DNA of 39,185 bases from Sphingomonadaceae bacterium (GCA_002863155.1 PKED01000122.1:1-39185); one strand, 5' to 3'. Shown: positions 16,823 through 27,285, counted from the first letter of the stretch. Notes: generated by a model not told the origin, from the letters alone. Numbers and translations: made by a program.

Positions 16823-17275
16823 TCAGGCGGCGCTGCGTTTCCTGCCGAGCCCAAACCCTCGCGTCATCGCCAGATGGACGAACAGCCCGGCGGGTCCAGC
16901 CAGAAAAGTCAGCGCGAGTACCGGCGCCTGCACGAACCGATTGATCCGGCGCGCGTCGCTATCCTCTGCGATCCAGAGCCCGGCAAACAGATCGAGCGCG
17001 AGATAATGCGTCCAGCCGGTCACCACGCCGCCGTCGCTTGCGAAGATCGCGCGGACGCCGGCGATCGTCGTGAAATCAGGCGCAGGGCCAGGCCGACCGC
17101 CGAAACCCACCGTCAGCGCCGTCGCGACCAGCACGACATAGAACAGGCTCAGCCCGCCTGCGCCCGCAATCCGAAGCTGGCCAATCACGCCCGGCCAGCG
17201 CGGCGCGAGCACCAGGATCAGCCATAGCAGTAATGCGACCGTGTTGACCGCCTGGAAAACACCAGCCCACGCCAT
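16823..17275 (-). CDS. ABA4-like family membrane protein
   Basis: A 150-residue protein with four predicted helices and the ABA4-like (DUF4281) signatures GWTHYLALDLFAGLWIAEDS and VLALTFLAGPAGLFVHLAMT. Plant ABA4 is needed for neoxanthin synthesis; bacterial members are uncharacterised, though many occur in carotenoid-producing species. The ATG at 17275 (MAWAGVFQAVN) starts one base after the gcvPB stop, so translational coupling is likely. Why it is in a glycine-cleavage operon is not evident. Confidence 0.75.
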   Translation of the reverse strand: MAWAGVFQAVNTVALLLWLILVLAPRWPGVIGQLRIAGAGGLSLFYVVLVATALTVGFGGRPGPAPDFTTIAGVRAIFASDGGVVTGWTHYLALDLFAGLWIAEDSDARRINRFVQAPVLALTFLAGPAGLFVHLAMTRGFGLGRKRSAA

Positions 17276-17276
17276 G

Positions 17277-18844
17277 TTATTCGGCAGCGACAGGCAGCGT
17301 CGGCTCTTTCCAGACCAGCACCGGCTTGCGCGCCGCCAGCGTTTCATCGAGCCGCGCGCGCGGCGCGAAATGCGGCGCCGATTTCAGGCTCGGATCGCCC
17401 GCCTTGGCGCGTTCGGCGACCGATCGCAGCGCGCCGATGAACTGGTCGAGCGCGGCCTTGCTTTCGGTTTCGGTCGGCTCGACGAGCATCGCGCCGTGGA
17501 CGACCAGCGGGAAATAGACCGTCATCGGGTGGAACCCCTCGTCGATCAGCCCCTTCGCCACGTCGAGCGTCGAGAAACCGTCAGGCAGGCCGTCATCCGA
17601 AAACAGCGCTTCGTGCATGCACGGCCCGCTATGCGCGAACGGTGCGTCGAGCACGCCCTCGAGGCTGCGCAGGACATAGTTGGCGTTGAGCACGGCATCC
17701 TCAGCCACCTGGCGCAGCCCATCGGCGCCGTGGCTCAGGATGTAGGTCAGCGCGCGCGTGAACATCCCCATCTGGCCGTGGAACGCCGTCATGCGCCCGA
17801 AGCTGTCGGGGTGGCGATCACCGACCGTTTCTTCCTCGACCAGGGTGATGTGGCCGTCGGCATAGCGCTCGGTGAAAGGCAGCGGGCCGAACGGCGAGAG
17901 CGCTTCCGAGAGCACCACCGGCCCCGACCCCGGTCCGCCGCCGCCATGCGGGGTCGAGAAGGTCTTGTGCAGATTGATGTGCATCGCATCGATGCCAAGG
18001 TCGCCCGGCCGCACGCGCCCGACGATCGCGTTGAAATTGGCGCCGTCACAATAGACATAGCCGCCTGCTGCGTGCACCGCGTCCGAAATGTCCTTCAGAT
18101 CGCGCTCAAACAGCCCGCAGGTATTGGGATTGGTGATCATCACCCCTGCGACATCGGGGCCGAGCCGGGCTTTCAAGGCGGCGGTATCGACCCGGCCTTC
18201 GGGCGTCGCGGGAATGTCCTCGACCTGATAGCCCGCAAAGGCGGCGGTTGCGGGATTGGTGCCATGCGCACTTTCTGGCACCAGGATGACGTTGCGGTGC
18301 CCCTCGCCTCGCGCCTCCAGCGCCGCCTTGATGCACAAGATGCCGCACAGCTCGCCATGCGCGCCTGCCTTGGGGCTCATCGCGACGCCGTGCATGCCGG
18401 TCAGCTTGATCAGCCAGACCGCAAGCTCGTTGATGACGCCCAGCGCACCCTGCACGCTATCGACCGGCTGCAGCGGATGAATATCGGCAAAGCCTGGCAG
18501 CCGCGCCATCTTCTCGTTGAGGCGCGGATTGTGCTTCATCGTGCAGCTGCCGAGCGGGAAGAAACCGAGGTCGATCCCGTAATTCTGCCGCGACAGGCGC
18601 GTGTAATGGCGAATGGTCTCCGGCTCCGACAGGCCGGGCAGGCCGATCGCGCGTTCGCGCGCCAACCCGCCGAGGCGATCGGCGACGGGCGCCACATCGG
18701 CGATGTCGACGCCGGTCGTCTCCGTCGAGCCGATCTCGAAGATCAATGCTTCCTCGAGCATCAGCGCGCGGTTGCCGGTGAAGGTCGCCGGGCCATCGTC
18801 CCGTCCTGCGCCCAGCTCGGGCCGCCAGCCGCTTGCGTTGATCG

Positions 18845-18848
<4 letters not shown>
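17277..18848 (-). CDS. gcvPB: Glycine dehydrogenase (decarboxylating) subunit 2
   Basis: A 523-residue C-terminal half of the P-protein. It contains the pyridoxal phosphate site [19 protein letters not shown] with the Schiff-base lysine K295. Other conserved parts are [24 protein letters not shown] and [10 protein letters not shown]. With GcvPA it decarboxylates glycine and passes the aminomethyl group to lipoyl-GcvH. Its ATG overlaps the gcvPA stop by 4 bases (ATGA), which ensures equal synthesis of the two subunits. Confidence 0.97.
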
Positions 18849-20203
<1,355 letters not shown>

Positions 20204-20216
20204 TTTCAGATGCTCC

Positions 20217-20303
20217 CCCCTCCCTGGCAGGGAGGGGACGGGGGTGGGCAGTTTTGGGGTGAGCGTTGGCCGCTCCCCCCGGCCCCTCCCTTCGCGGGAG
20301 GGG
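20217..20303. repeat. Twin GC-rich palindromes between gcvH and gcvPA
   Basis: Two hairpins, CCCCTCCCT-GGC-AGGGAGGGG (20217-20237) and CCCCTCCC-TTCGC-GGGAGGGG (20283-20303), are separated by about 45 bases containing GACGGGGGTGGGCAG. This is a common intergenic palindromic unit of alphaproteobacteria. It lies inside the gcv operon and would form strong stems in the mRNA, possibly affecting relative expression of the genes on either side. Confidence 0.75.
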
Positions 20304-20311
20304 ATCGGCGC

Positions 20312-20683
20312 TTAAAGCTTCGCGACGAACGCTTCGTAGGCGCCTTCGTCCATCAGCCCGTCGAGCTCGCTGGTGTCGGTCAGCGTCAGTTTGAAGAACC
20401 AGCCGTCGCCCTCGGGATCCTCGTTGACGAGCGCGGGCGTCTCGGCGAGCGCGGCATTGCCCTCGATCACCGTGCCCGACACCGGCGTGTAGACGTCCGA
20501 CGCGGCCTTCACCGACTCGACCACGGCGGCTTCGTCGCCCTTGGTCAGTTCCTTGCCTTCGTCGGGCACGTCGACGAACACGATGTCGCCGAGCTGGCTC
20601 TGGGCATAATCGGTGATGCCGACGGTACCGATTTCGCCGTCGAGTTCGATCCATTCATGGTCTTCGGTAAAATAGCGGCTCAT
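20312..20683 (-). CDS. gcvH: Glycine cleavage system H protein
   Basis: A 123-residue lipoyl carrier, normal length for the family. The lipoylated lysine is K59 in [38 protein letters not shown] at the N-terminus and the [12 protein letters not shown] segment are standard. It shuttles the aminomethyl group from the P to the T protein. It follows gcvT by 12 bases. Confidence 0.97.
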   Translation of the reverse strand: MSRYFTEDHEWIELDGEIGTVGITDYAQSQLGDIVFVDVPDEGKELTKGDEAAVVESVKAASDVYTPVSGTVIEGNAALAETPALVNEDPEGDGWFFKLTLTDTSELDGLMDEGAYEAFVAKL

Positions 20684-20695
20684 GAACGCCTCCTG

Positions 20696-21838
20696 TTAGC
20701 GGACGTAGCGGTGGGGGACGAAGGGCATCGCGGTGACGATGCCGGTGTGCGTCTTGCCGCGCTGGGCAAGCGTGATGCGGGTGCCGGGCGCCGCAAGGCC
20801 AAGGGGGACATAGGCCATCGCGATCGGCGCGCCGACCGAGGGGGCAAAGCCGCCCGACGTGACCTTGCCGACCTCGGCGCCGCCCGCGTCGAGCACGGTC
20901 GCGCCCTCGCGCACCGGCTGCCTGCCATCGACGACGAGGCCGACCCGCTTGAGTGCCGGGCCGCGCTCGCGCTCGGCGAGAATGCGGGCGGCGCCTGGAA
21001 AATCGCCCGCCTCGCGCCGCCGCTTCGACAGCGCGAAGCCGAGATCGGCCATGATCGGCGTCGTTTCGGGGTCGAGGTCATGACCATAAAGCGGCAGCCC
21101 CGCCTCCAGCCGCAGCGAATCGCGCGCGCCAAGGCCGATCGGCTTGACCTCGGGCTGGGCACAGAGCGCCTCGGCCAGCGCTTCGACAGCGTCGGCTGGC
21201 ACCGAAATCTCGAAACCGTCCTCACCGGTATAGCCCGACCGGCTGATCCACAGCGCGGTGCCGTTCCAGTCGAACGATGCCGCCGCCATGAACACCAGCG
21301 AGTCGACCCCCGGCACGATCCGCGCAAGCGCGTCGACCGCCTTCGGACCCTGCAACGCCAGCAGCGCCTGCTCGTCGAGATGGTTCAGCCGCACGTCGTC
21401 GGGCAGATGCTCGACCAGATGGGCGATGTCGTCGGCCTTCACCGCGCCATTGACGACCATGTAGAAGGCCGCGCCTTCGAACGCACCGCCCCCGAGCCGC
21501 GTGACCATCAGATCGTCGAGAATCCCGCCATTGTCGGCGAGCAGCAGCGAATAACGCATCCGGCCATTGCCGAGGCCGACGATGTCGCCCGGCAACAGCT
21601 GCTCGAGCGCCACCGCGACGTCCGCGCCGCCCTCGGCGAAGAACAGCAGCTGCCCCATGTGGCTGACATCGAACAGGCCCGCGTTCTCGCGCGTCCACAG
21701 ATGTTCGGCCATGATCCCTTCATATTGGATTGGCATGTGATAGTCGGCGAATTCGACCATCCGCGCGCCACGCGCCCTGTGCCATGCGTCGAGCGGCAGG
21801 GTTTCGATCATATCGATGAAATCGATTTGGTCGCTCAT
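20696..21838 (-). CDS. gcvT: Aminomethyltransferase (glycine cleavage T protein)
   Basis: A 380-residue folate-dependent T protein that transfers the one-carbon unit from GcvH to tetrahydrofolate and releases ammonia. Recognisable segments are FADYHMPIQYEGIMAEHLWTR, GLFDVSHMGQL, SRSGYTGEDGFEI with the folate-contacting acid, and LGARDSLRLEAGLPLYGHDL. The ATG at 21838 is preceded on its strand by GGAAGGCCTGCG. It is the first gene of the operon, directly behind the glycine riboswitch. Confidence 0.97.
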   Translation of the reverse strand: MSDQIDFIDMIETLPLDAWHRARGARMVEFADYHMPIQYEGIMAEHLWTRENAGLFDVSHMGQLLFFAEGGADVAVALEQLLPGDIVGLGNGRMRYSLLLADNGGILDDLMVTRLGGGAFEGAAFYMVVNGAVKADDIAHLVEHLPDDVRLNHLDEQALLALQGPKAVDALARIVPGVDSLVFMAAASFDWNGTALWISRSGYTGEDGFEISVPADAVEALAEALCAQPEVKPIGLGARDSLRLEAGLPLYGHDLDPETTPIMADLGFALSKRRREAGDFPGAARILAERERGPALKRVGLVVDGRQPVREGATVLDAGGAEVGKVTSGGFAPSVGAPIAMAYVPLGLAAPGTRITLAQRGKTHTGIVTAMPFVPHRYVR

Positions 21839-21897
21839 CGCAGGCCTTCCGTTCGCATGGGTGACGGCATGCCATGCCGGTCGCCCGGCGCTGGTCA

Positions 21898-22092
21898 GCC
21901 GCCCCCTCTGTCACGGAACCTGAGAGCTTTCGCCGCACGCCTGATGCGAATCGGCTTACCCCTTCGGTGGGCCGCAGCGATCAACGCCGCCCGGCCGCTT
22001 TCCAGAGTGTCTTGGCGCATGCGGTCCGGTTGCCTGAGAGATTCCGGGGCGGTTGCTCCTTCGGCGGTGGCTCGCGACCACACTCTCCCGCA
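21898..22092 (-). ncRNA. Tandem glycine riboswitch
   Basis: Read on the minus strand, aptamer 1 runs from GCGGGAGAGTG (22091) through CCGAAGGAGCAA, ATCTCTCAGGCAACCGGACCG and ACACTCTGGAAAG. After a short linker, aptamer 2 has CACCGAAGGGGTAAG, AGCTCTCAGGTTCCGTGACAGAGGGGGCGG. The two repeats of CCGAAGG...CTCTCAGG are the hallmark of the class. It lies about 60 bases upstream of gcvT. Glycine riboswitches before gcv operons usually switch expression on when glycine is high; the on direction here is inferred from the family. Confidence 0.96.
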
Positions 22093-22149
22093 CATGCTCA
22101 AGGCTAAAAGCCTTCGACCCCGCCGCTTTGACGCGCCGCAGCAAGCGAG

Positions 22150-22482
22150 TCAATCAACGATGAAGAGTTTCGCACCGTCCTCGCTGCGCGATCGATGCGC
22201 CGCATCGCCAAAGTCGGAAACCTGGTACGACATGCCCGCCGTCAAGAGCTGGCTGCGGCCGTCGCGCAACTCATTTTCGATCGCGCCTTCAAGCACCAGC
22301 AGCACATGACCGCGGTCGCACCAATGGTCGGCAAGATAGCCCGGTGAATATTCCACCATTCGCACGCGGAGATCACCGACCGCGAAGGTCTGCCACCAAG
22401 CGGTGCCGGTTTCGCCCGGATGCTCAATACGCGGCACCGTCGACCAGTCGGTGACGGTGTGCGCCAGTTCAGGCAGCTTCAT
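22150..22482 (-). CDS. DHCW-motif cupin-fold protein
   Basis: A 110-residue single cupin. YLADHWCDRGHVLLVLEGAIENEL contains the DHW-C-x-x-GH metal-binding pattern that gives this family its name, and WWQTFAVGDLRVRMVEYSPG precedes it. The family is small and of unknown function; a metal-dependent enzyme or sensor role is possible. Its ATG overlaps the stop of the upstream lipoprotein gene by 4 bases (ATGA), so the two are translationally coupled. Confidence 0.85.
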   Translation of the reverse strand: MKLPELAHTVTDWSTVPRIEHPGETGTAWWQTFAVGDLRVRMVEYSPGYLADHWCDRGHVLLVLEGAIENELRDGRSQLLTAGMSYQVSDFGDAAHRSRSEDGAKLFIVD

Positions 22483-23120
22483 CGTGTCGCGTTATATTTC
22501 AGCTGTTCGTTGGTGAGCTGGAATCCGACCAGCGCCTCAAAGGTCGCGCGCTGCACCGCGGCCCGGATGTTGGGCCGCGCGAGCGGGTCGATCGCCGCAT
22601 CCTCGTTGCCCGCCTTGCGTGGGCGGGTAAGCTGCTTGCGAATATCAGCGGGCAGCGTCGCCGCCGAACGGAGTACATTGGCGGTCGCCTGGCCGCTGGC
22701 ACTCGCGCGCAGCTGGCCATCGTCGAAATGCACCGACACCCGGCTGATCCGTTTCGACACGACGACCGTACCGCCCTGCAGCACCGTCACGAAATAGGGC
22801 AGCACCACATCCCGGGCGCCTTGAGGATTGGTCCGGCGGGCCAGCACGTCGAAGGTGATCGCGGTCGACACATTCTCCCCGACATCGCTGCAGGTCGATC
22901 GCACCCGGGTCAGCGTCGCCGTCACGTCGAGCGCGGACTGGTCCTCGCTCGCCGGCGGGTTGAACAGGGTGATGTCGCCGGTCGTGGCCGGCACCGCGAC
23001 GGCGGGACAGGCGGTGCGGATCGCGGTGATCCCCTCCGCCGTCAGCTCGCCGGCCCGCGTGGCGCAGCCCGCCAGCGTCAGGCCAACCAGGGCAGGCAGA
23101 ATGATTTTGGCGGCGTTCAC
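22479..23120 (-). CDS. Lipoprotein, function unknown
   Basis: A 213-residue protein starting at GTG (23120). The leader MNAAKIILPALVGLTLAGC ends in the lipobox LAGC with the lipidated C19; no ATG gives this signal. The rest contains beta-strand-rich segments such as SALDVTATLTRVRSTCSDVGE and RDVVLPYFVTVLQGG, plus two cysteines. It is predicted to be anchored to a membrane facing the periplasm. No conserved domain is recognised. It diverges from ispH with a 119-base gap. Confidence 0.78.
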   Translation of the reverse strand: MNAAKIILPALVGLTLAGCATRAGELTAEGITAIRTACPAVAVPATTGDITLFNPPASEDQSALDVTATLTRVRSTCSDVGENVSTAITFDVLARRTNPQGARDVVLPYFVTVLQGGTVVVSKRISRVSVHFDDGQLRASASGQATANVLRSAATLPADIRKQLTRPRKAGNEDAAIDPLARPNIRAAVQRATFEALVGFQLTNEQLKYNATR

Positions 23121-23239
23121 GCGCGGATACCCTTCGCAATAAAGCGGGGTCGCGCACCGTCGACGGCGGACGACCCCTGTTGGCGCTACCATAGGAACCG
23201 GCTTTCGCGCGCGCAAGCAATCGCGTAGAGACGGCGGCC

Positions 23240-24199
23240 ATGACCATCTCCGAAAAGCCGCAGCTCGACCTGCTGATTGCCGCCCCGCGCGGCTTTTGCG
23301 CCGGCGTCGACCGCGCCATCCACATCGTCGAACTCGCAATCGAGAAATACGGTTCGCCGGTCTATGTCCGGCACGAAATCGTCCACAACAAATATGTCGT
23401 CGACAGCCTGCGCGCCAAGGGTGCGATCTTCGTCGAGGAGCTGGAGGAAGTTCCCGATGGCGCCCCTGTCGTCTTTTCGGCCCATGGCGTTCCCAAATCG
23501 GTGCCTGTCGAGGCCGAAACGCGCGGCCTGTCCTATCTCGACGCGACCTGCCCGCTGGTGTCGAAAGTCCATCGCCAGGCCGAACGGCTGGTCGAACAGG
23601 GCCGGCACATCATCTTTGTCGGCCATGCCGGCCATCCCGAAGTCATCGGCACGTTCGGCCAGGTACCGCCCGGCGCGATGACGCTGGTCGAAACGGCGGA
23701 GGATGCGGAGACGGTCGAAGTCGCCGACCCCGGCAACATCGCGTTCCTGACCCAGACGACACTGTCGGTCGACGACACCGCCGACATCGTCGCGGTGCTC
23801 CAGCGGCGCTTTCCGGAGATCAAGGCGCCGCGCGGCGAGGACATCTGCTACGCGACCTCGAACCGGCAGGCCGCCGTCAAGGCGATCGCCGATCACTGCG
23901 ACGCGATGCTGGTGATTGGTGCGACCAATTCGTCGAACTCGCTGCGACTGGTCGAAGTCGCCGAACGGCACGGCATCCCTGCGCGGCTGATCCAGCGTGC
24001 GAGCGACCTCAATCTCGACTGGCTCGACGGCGTCCGCACGCTCGGCATCACCGCCGGTGCCTCCGCCCCCGAGATCCTGGTGCGCGAGCTCGTCAACCGG
24101 CTGGCCGAACATTTCACGATCACCGAGCGCGAGGAGGAAACCACGCGCGAGACGATCTCGTTCAAGCTGCCGCGCGGCCTCGAAGCCGCCACCGCCTGA
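23240..24199 (+). CDS. ispH: 4-hydroxy-3-methylbut-2-enyl diphosphate reductase
   Basis: A 319-residue enzyme of the last step of the non-mevalonate isoprenoid pathway, reducing HMBPP to IPP and DMAPP. The three cysteines that hold the [4Fe-4S] cluster are present: C20 in [12 protein letters not shown]104 in DATCPLV and C203 in [19 protein letters not shown] and [13 protein letters not shown] are also conserved. It is followed after four bases by thrB on the same strand. Confidence 0.97.
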   Translation: MTISEKPQLDLLIAAPRGFCAGVDRAIHIVELAIEKYGSPVYVRHEIVHNKYVVDSLRAKGAIFVEELEEVPDGAPVVFSAHGVPKSVPVEAETRGLSYLDATCPLVSKVHRQAERLVEQGRHIIFVGHAGHPEVIGTFGQVPPGAMTLVETAEDAETVEVADPGNIAFLTQTTLSVDDTADIVAVLQRRFPEIKAPRGEDICYATSNRQAAVKAIADHCDAMLVIGATNSSNSLRLVEVAERHGIPARLIQRASDLNLDWLDGVRTLGITAGASAPEILVRELVNRLAEHFTITEREEETTRETISFKLPRGLEAATA

Positions 24200-24203
24200 C
24201 CCC

Positions 24204-25160
24204 TTGGCCGTCTACACCCATGTCTCGGCAGAAGCGCTGGCCGCGTTTCTGACGCGGTTCGACGTCGGCGAACTGATGTCGGTCAAGGGCATCGCCGAAG
24301 GGGTGGAGAACAGCAACTATCTCATTGAGACCACGCAGGATCGCTTCATCCTGACGCTGTATGAAAAGCGCGTCGACGCCGCCGACCTGCCCTTTTTCAT
24401 GGCGTTGCTCGATCACCTGGACGCCAAGGGCCTGCCGGTGCCGCCCGCGATCAAGGACCGGCATGGCGAGGAAATTCATGAGCTGGCCGGCCGCCCCGCC
24501 TGCCTGATCAAGTTCCTGCCCGGCGTGTCGCTGTCGCATCCGACCCCTGACCAGGCGCGGGCGGCGGGTGCTGCGCTGGGCAGGCTGCACCTTGCAGTCG
24601 CCGATTTCGAACCGATTCGTGCCAATTCAATGGGAATCGACAGCTGGGGACCGCTTTTCGAACGCTGCGGCCCGGCACTGGACGACATCCAGCCCGGCCT
24701 GCACGACGAGGTCGAGGAGATCGTCGCGGCGGTGCATGCCGAATGGCCCGGCGCGAATTCGTTGCCCGTAGGCGCCATCCACGCAGACCTTTTTCCCGAC
24801 AATGTGCTGATGCGCGGCAACACGGTGACGGGGCTGATCGATTTCTATTTCGCCTGCACCGATTTCCGCGCGTATGACCTTGCCGTCATGCATGGCGCCT
24901 GGGCATTTGACGCAGCGGGCACGCGCTACGACGCCAAGGTCGGCGACGCGTTGATCGAGGGCTATCGCGACATCGTGACCCTGATGCCGGCGGAGCTCGA
25001 CGCACTCCCTGCGCTCGCACGCGGTGCCTGTCTGCGCTTCTTCCTCAGCCGGGCATGGGATTGGCTCAACATTCCGGGCGATGCGCTGGTGACGCGCAAG
25101 GATCCGATCGCTTATCTCCGCCGATACCGGCATTATGCGGCCGGTGGCGGCTGGGCATGA
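24204..25160 (+). CDS. thrB: Homoserine kinase, ThrB2/aminoglycoside phosphotransferase-fold type
   Basis: A 318-residue kinase of the APH-fold ThrB type found in alphaproteobacteria and Pseudomonas, not the GHMP-fold type. It phosphorylates homoserine in threonine synthesis. Key motifs are [27 protein letters not shown] in pieces, the catalytic loop [14 protein letters not shown], and [17 protein letters not shown] for metal binding. The start is TTG at 24204, giving [16 protein letters not shown], the usual beginning of the family. The longer open frame upstream overlaps ispH and is out of family. Its stop overlaps the rnhA ATG by 4 bases. Confidence 0.94.
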   Translation: MAVYTHVSAEALAAFLTRFDVGELMSVKGIAEGVENSNYLIETTQDRFILTLYEKRVDAADLPFFMALLDHLDAKGLPVPPAIKDRHGEEIHELAGRPACLIKFLPGVSLSHPTPDQARAAGAALGRLHLAVADFEPIRANSMGIDSWGPLFERCGPALDDIQPGLHDEVEEIVAAVHAEWPGANSLPVGAIHADLFPDNVLMRGNTVTGLIDFYFACTDFRAYDLAVMHGAWAFDAAGTRYDAKVGDALIEGYRDIVTLMPAELDALPALARGACLRFFLSRAWDWLNIPGDALVTRKDPIAYLRRYRHYAAGGGWA

Positions 25161-25612
25161 CCGAACTTCCCAGGGTCGAAATCTTCACCGACGGCGCGTG
25201 CAAGGGCAATCCGGGTCCGGGCGGCTGGGGCGTCGTGCTGCGCATGGGCGCGACCGAGAAGGAGCTGTCGGGCGGCGAGCCGCTGACGACCAACAACCGC
25301 ATGGAAATGATGGCCGTCGTCCAGGCGCTCGGGGCGTTGAAACGCCCGTGCAATGTCACCCTGTTCACCGACAGCCGCTATGTGATGGATGGCCTGACCA
25401 AATGGGTGCATGGCTGGCAGCGCAACGGCTGGAAGACCGCCGACAAGAAGCCGGTGAAGAATGGCGATCTGTGGCAGGCGTTGCTGGCCGCGACCAAGCC
25501 GCACCGGATCAACTGGCAATGGGTGAAGGGCCATGCGGGTAATCCCGGCAACGAGCGCGCCGACCAACTGGCGAGCGACGCCGCCATCGCCGCTGCGGGC
25601 CGCGCCGCCTAA
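25157..25612 (+). CDS. rnhA: Ribonuclease HI
   Basis: A 151-residue enzyme that cleaves the RNA of RNA-DNA hybrids. The catalytic acids are in [18 protein letters not shown] (Asp), NNRMEMMA (Glu), [10 protein letters not shown] (Asp) and GNERADQLA (Asp), with the basic handle region in [11 protein letters not shown]. The ATG at 25157 overlaps the thrB stop by 4 bases, the arrangement seen in many alphaproteobacteria. Confidence 0.97.
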   Translation: MTELPRVEIFTDGACKGNPGPGGWGVVLRMGATEKELSGGEPLTTNNRMEMMAVVQALGALKRPCNVTLFTDSRYVMDGLTKWVHGWQRNGWKTADKKPVKNGDLWQALLAATKPHRINWQWVKGHAGNPGNERADQLASDAAIAAAGRAA

Positions 25613-25633
25613 CGCCTAGCGCCTAGCGCCTAG
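25613..25633 (+). repeat. Three tandem copies of the 7-mer CGCCTAG
   Basis: CGCCTAG occurs three times in a row immediately after the rnhA stop codon, followed by a partial CGCC; the CGCCTAA containing the stop codon looks like a fourth degenerate unit. This is likely a slipped-strand simple repeat. Confidence 0.85.
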
Positions 25634-25695
25634 CGCCCCGGGCGCGAATCGGACATAGCTGCACCGCCGCAATCGCAAAGGGGATCGAACGCGCG

Positions 25696-26511
25696 ATGTC
25701 TCTCCCGTCACGCCACCGCGCAACAGGGACGCGCCGGGTCGCCTATAGCCGGTTCGGGCTGCAGGTGCTGGCGGCAAGCATCGTCGCCCATGCGATCCAG
25801 ATCGTCACCCAGACCGCTTTTCCCCTCCTGCTCGTCGTCAACATCGCCGCGCTTTTCTATCTGCGCTGGCGGGCGACGCTCTATATGCGGAGCGGCCGGG
25901 CAGATTTCGACGCGGTGATCGCGGCCGAAATGATGGTCGCGTTCGGCGTGCTGTCGCTGATCCTCGGCATTACCAGCGCGGTGGCGCCGCTGTTCGTCGG
26001 CACCGCGAGCTTGCGGGTCGACGATCTGGCGGCGCTCGGGCCGCTGGCGACGCCGTTTCTCGAAGGACTGGCGACGGCCGGCCTTGCCCCGTTCTTCGCG
26101 GTGCTGCTCCGGATCGAGGCGCATGAGGTCGAGACATCGTTCGATTCGAGCGTCGACATATCCAACCTCGCCACCGCGACGCGCGATCTGACGCGCGAGG
26201 TCCGCGCCGCCTTCAAGGCGATCCGGCAGTTGCAGGAATCGGCGCAGGACGCGACGATGGCGGCCCATCTGCTCGCCAATGAAGTGCGCAACGATGCCGG
26301 TCGGCTCGGCCAGGTTTTCGCGGTGGGCGAGAGCCAGCTGAAACAACTCGGCGCAGCTGCCGAGACCAGCACCGCCGAAGTCGCGCGGCTCGCGAACGAA
26401 ACGGCCAAGCTCAACACGACCACGACCGAGGCCAGCGCGATGCTCAACGCGCTCGGCGACCTGATCGAGTCGGTCGAGCGTTTCGTCAAGCCGACGGCAA
26501 AGCGGCCTTGA
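25696..26511 (+). CDS. Membrane protein with coiled-coil tail, MotA/ExbB/ZorA-like architecture
   Basis: A 271-residue protein of unknown function. It has three hydrophobic regions: about 20-58 (possibly one long or two short helices), 77-103 and 112-138. The third, PLATPFLEGLATAGLAPFFAVLLRIEA, faintly resembles the last stator helix of MotA/ExbB/ZorA proteins. A long, probably coiled-coil, soluble tail follows (residues 145-265), rich in A, E, T and L. The ATG follows AAGGGG. The OmpA-domain gene starts 7 bases after its stop, the gene order of two-component ion-driven motors (MotAB, ZorAB). The relationship rests on architecture and gene order; sequence similarity is weak. Confidence 0.6.
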   Translation: MSLPSRHRATGTRRVAYSRFGLQVLAASIVAHAIQIVTQTAFPLLLVVNIAALFYLRWRATLYMRSGRADFDAVIAAEMMVAFGVLSLILGITSAVAPLFVGTASLRVDDLAALGPLATPFLEGLATAGLAPFFAVLLRIEAHEVETSFDSSVDISNLATATRDLTREVRAAFKAIRQLQESAQDATMAAHLLANEVRNDAGRLGQVFAVGESQLKQLGAAAETSTAEVARLANETAKLNTTTTEASAMLNALGDLIESVERFVKPTAKRP

Positions 26512-26518
26512 ACGCCCT

Positions 26519-27133
26519 GTGAGCAAGGGAGGGTCGCCGCGCAGCACGCTGCATATGCAGATGGGTCAGGAAACGATCTACCTGCTGCTAGCGGTAACGA
26601 TGTTCACCACGATCATCCTGGGTGGCTATCTGTTGGCCGTCATCCGCGCGCAGCCCCGGCAGAACCCGCCGATCATCGTTCTGCCCGAAGCGCAGGGATT
26701 TTCGTTCGCGGCCGGATCGGCGGCATTGACGCCGGGATTCGAGGATCGGTTGCGGCGGCTGATCATACCGCGCATCCGCGATACCGGCTTCAAATATCAG
26801 GCATCGGTGATCGAGGTGATCGGTCATACCGACGCGGTGCCCCGCCGCAGCGCCGACCAGCGCAGCAATCTCGACACGGTACTCGTACCGCTGTTCCTGG
26901 GTAAGGAGACTGCCGCGCCGGTGGCGGTCGACAATGCCGGGCTCGGCATGGCGCGCGCGGTTTCGGTCGCACGGTTCATGCGGATGGAGGGCCTGCGCGA
27001 CTTCACGCTCGTCCCGCTGTCGGCCGGCCCGTTCCTGCGACCCGATGACAGCGCGGTGACCGCGGACGACGGCGATGCCGACGGGACTCGGCGTCGGATC
27101 GAAATCCGACTGCGACGGCGCGAGCAGCGCTAG
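26519..27133 (+). CDS. Single-helix OmpA-domain protein, MotB/ZorB-like
   Basis: A 204-residue protein with one N-terminal membrane helix (QETIYLLLAVTMFTTIILGGYLLAVI) followed by a periplasmic OmpA-type peptidoglycan-binding domain. That domain contains FSFAAGSAALTPGFEDRL, VIEVIGHTDAVP, NAGLGMARAVSVARFM and RRRIEIRLRRR. The MotB/ZorB aspartate in the helix is not obvious; a glutamate at the helix start is the only acidic candidate. The start is uncertain: GTG at 26519 or ATG at 26555. The stop codon TAG at 27131-27133 lies inside the CTAG terminus of the MITE-like element. It is probably co-transcribed with the preceding gene. Confidence 0.72.
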   Translation: MSKGGSPRSTLHMQMGQETIYLLLAVTMFTTIILGGYLLAVIRAQPRQNPPIIVLPEAQGFSFAAGSAALTPGFEDRLRRLIIPRIRDTGFKYQASVIEVIGHTDAVPRRSADQRSNLDTVLVPLFLGKETAAPVAVDNAGLGMARAVSVARFMRMEGLRDFTLVPLSAGPFLRPDDSAVTADDGDADGTRRRIEIRLRRREQR

Positions 27134-27270
27134 AGTCCGATGACTTTTGGTTGAATCAAATCCCCAACCGTTCGTGTCGAGCGAAGTCGAGACACCCTGC
27201 GCAACGCTCGTGGCCTGTTTCTCGACTGCGCTCGAAACGAACGGGTCAAGATAATGTCATCCGACTCTAG
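27130..27270. mobile_element. 141-bp MITE-like element, copy 1
   Basis: The ends are CTAGAGTCCGATGAC and GTCATCCGACTCTAG, a 15-bp terminal inverted repeat with one mismatch that includes CTAG at each edge. CTAG may be a 4-bp target duplication. Copy 2 at 38917-39057 is exactly the same length in the opposite orientation and differs at 7 of 141 positions by manual alignment. The interior carries imperfect hairpins around GTGTCGAGCGAAGTCGAGAC and TTTCTCGACTGCGCTCGAAAC. It has no coding capacity. It lies between the OmpA-domain gene and the J-domain gene. Confidence 0.85.
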
Positions 27271-27285
27271 CCGGCGCGGCAGCCT

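Noticed and set aside
21853..21890. GGCATGGCATGCC hairpin between the riboswitch and gcvT as an expression platform
   Set aside because: It is possible but short, and no alternative pairing with aptamer 2 could be shown by eye.
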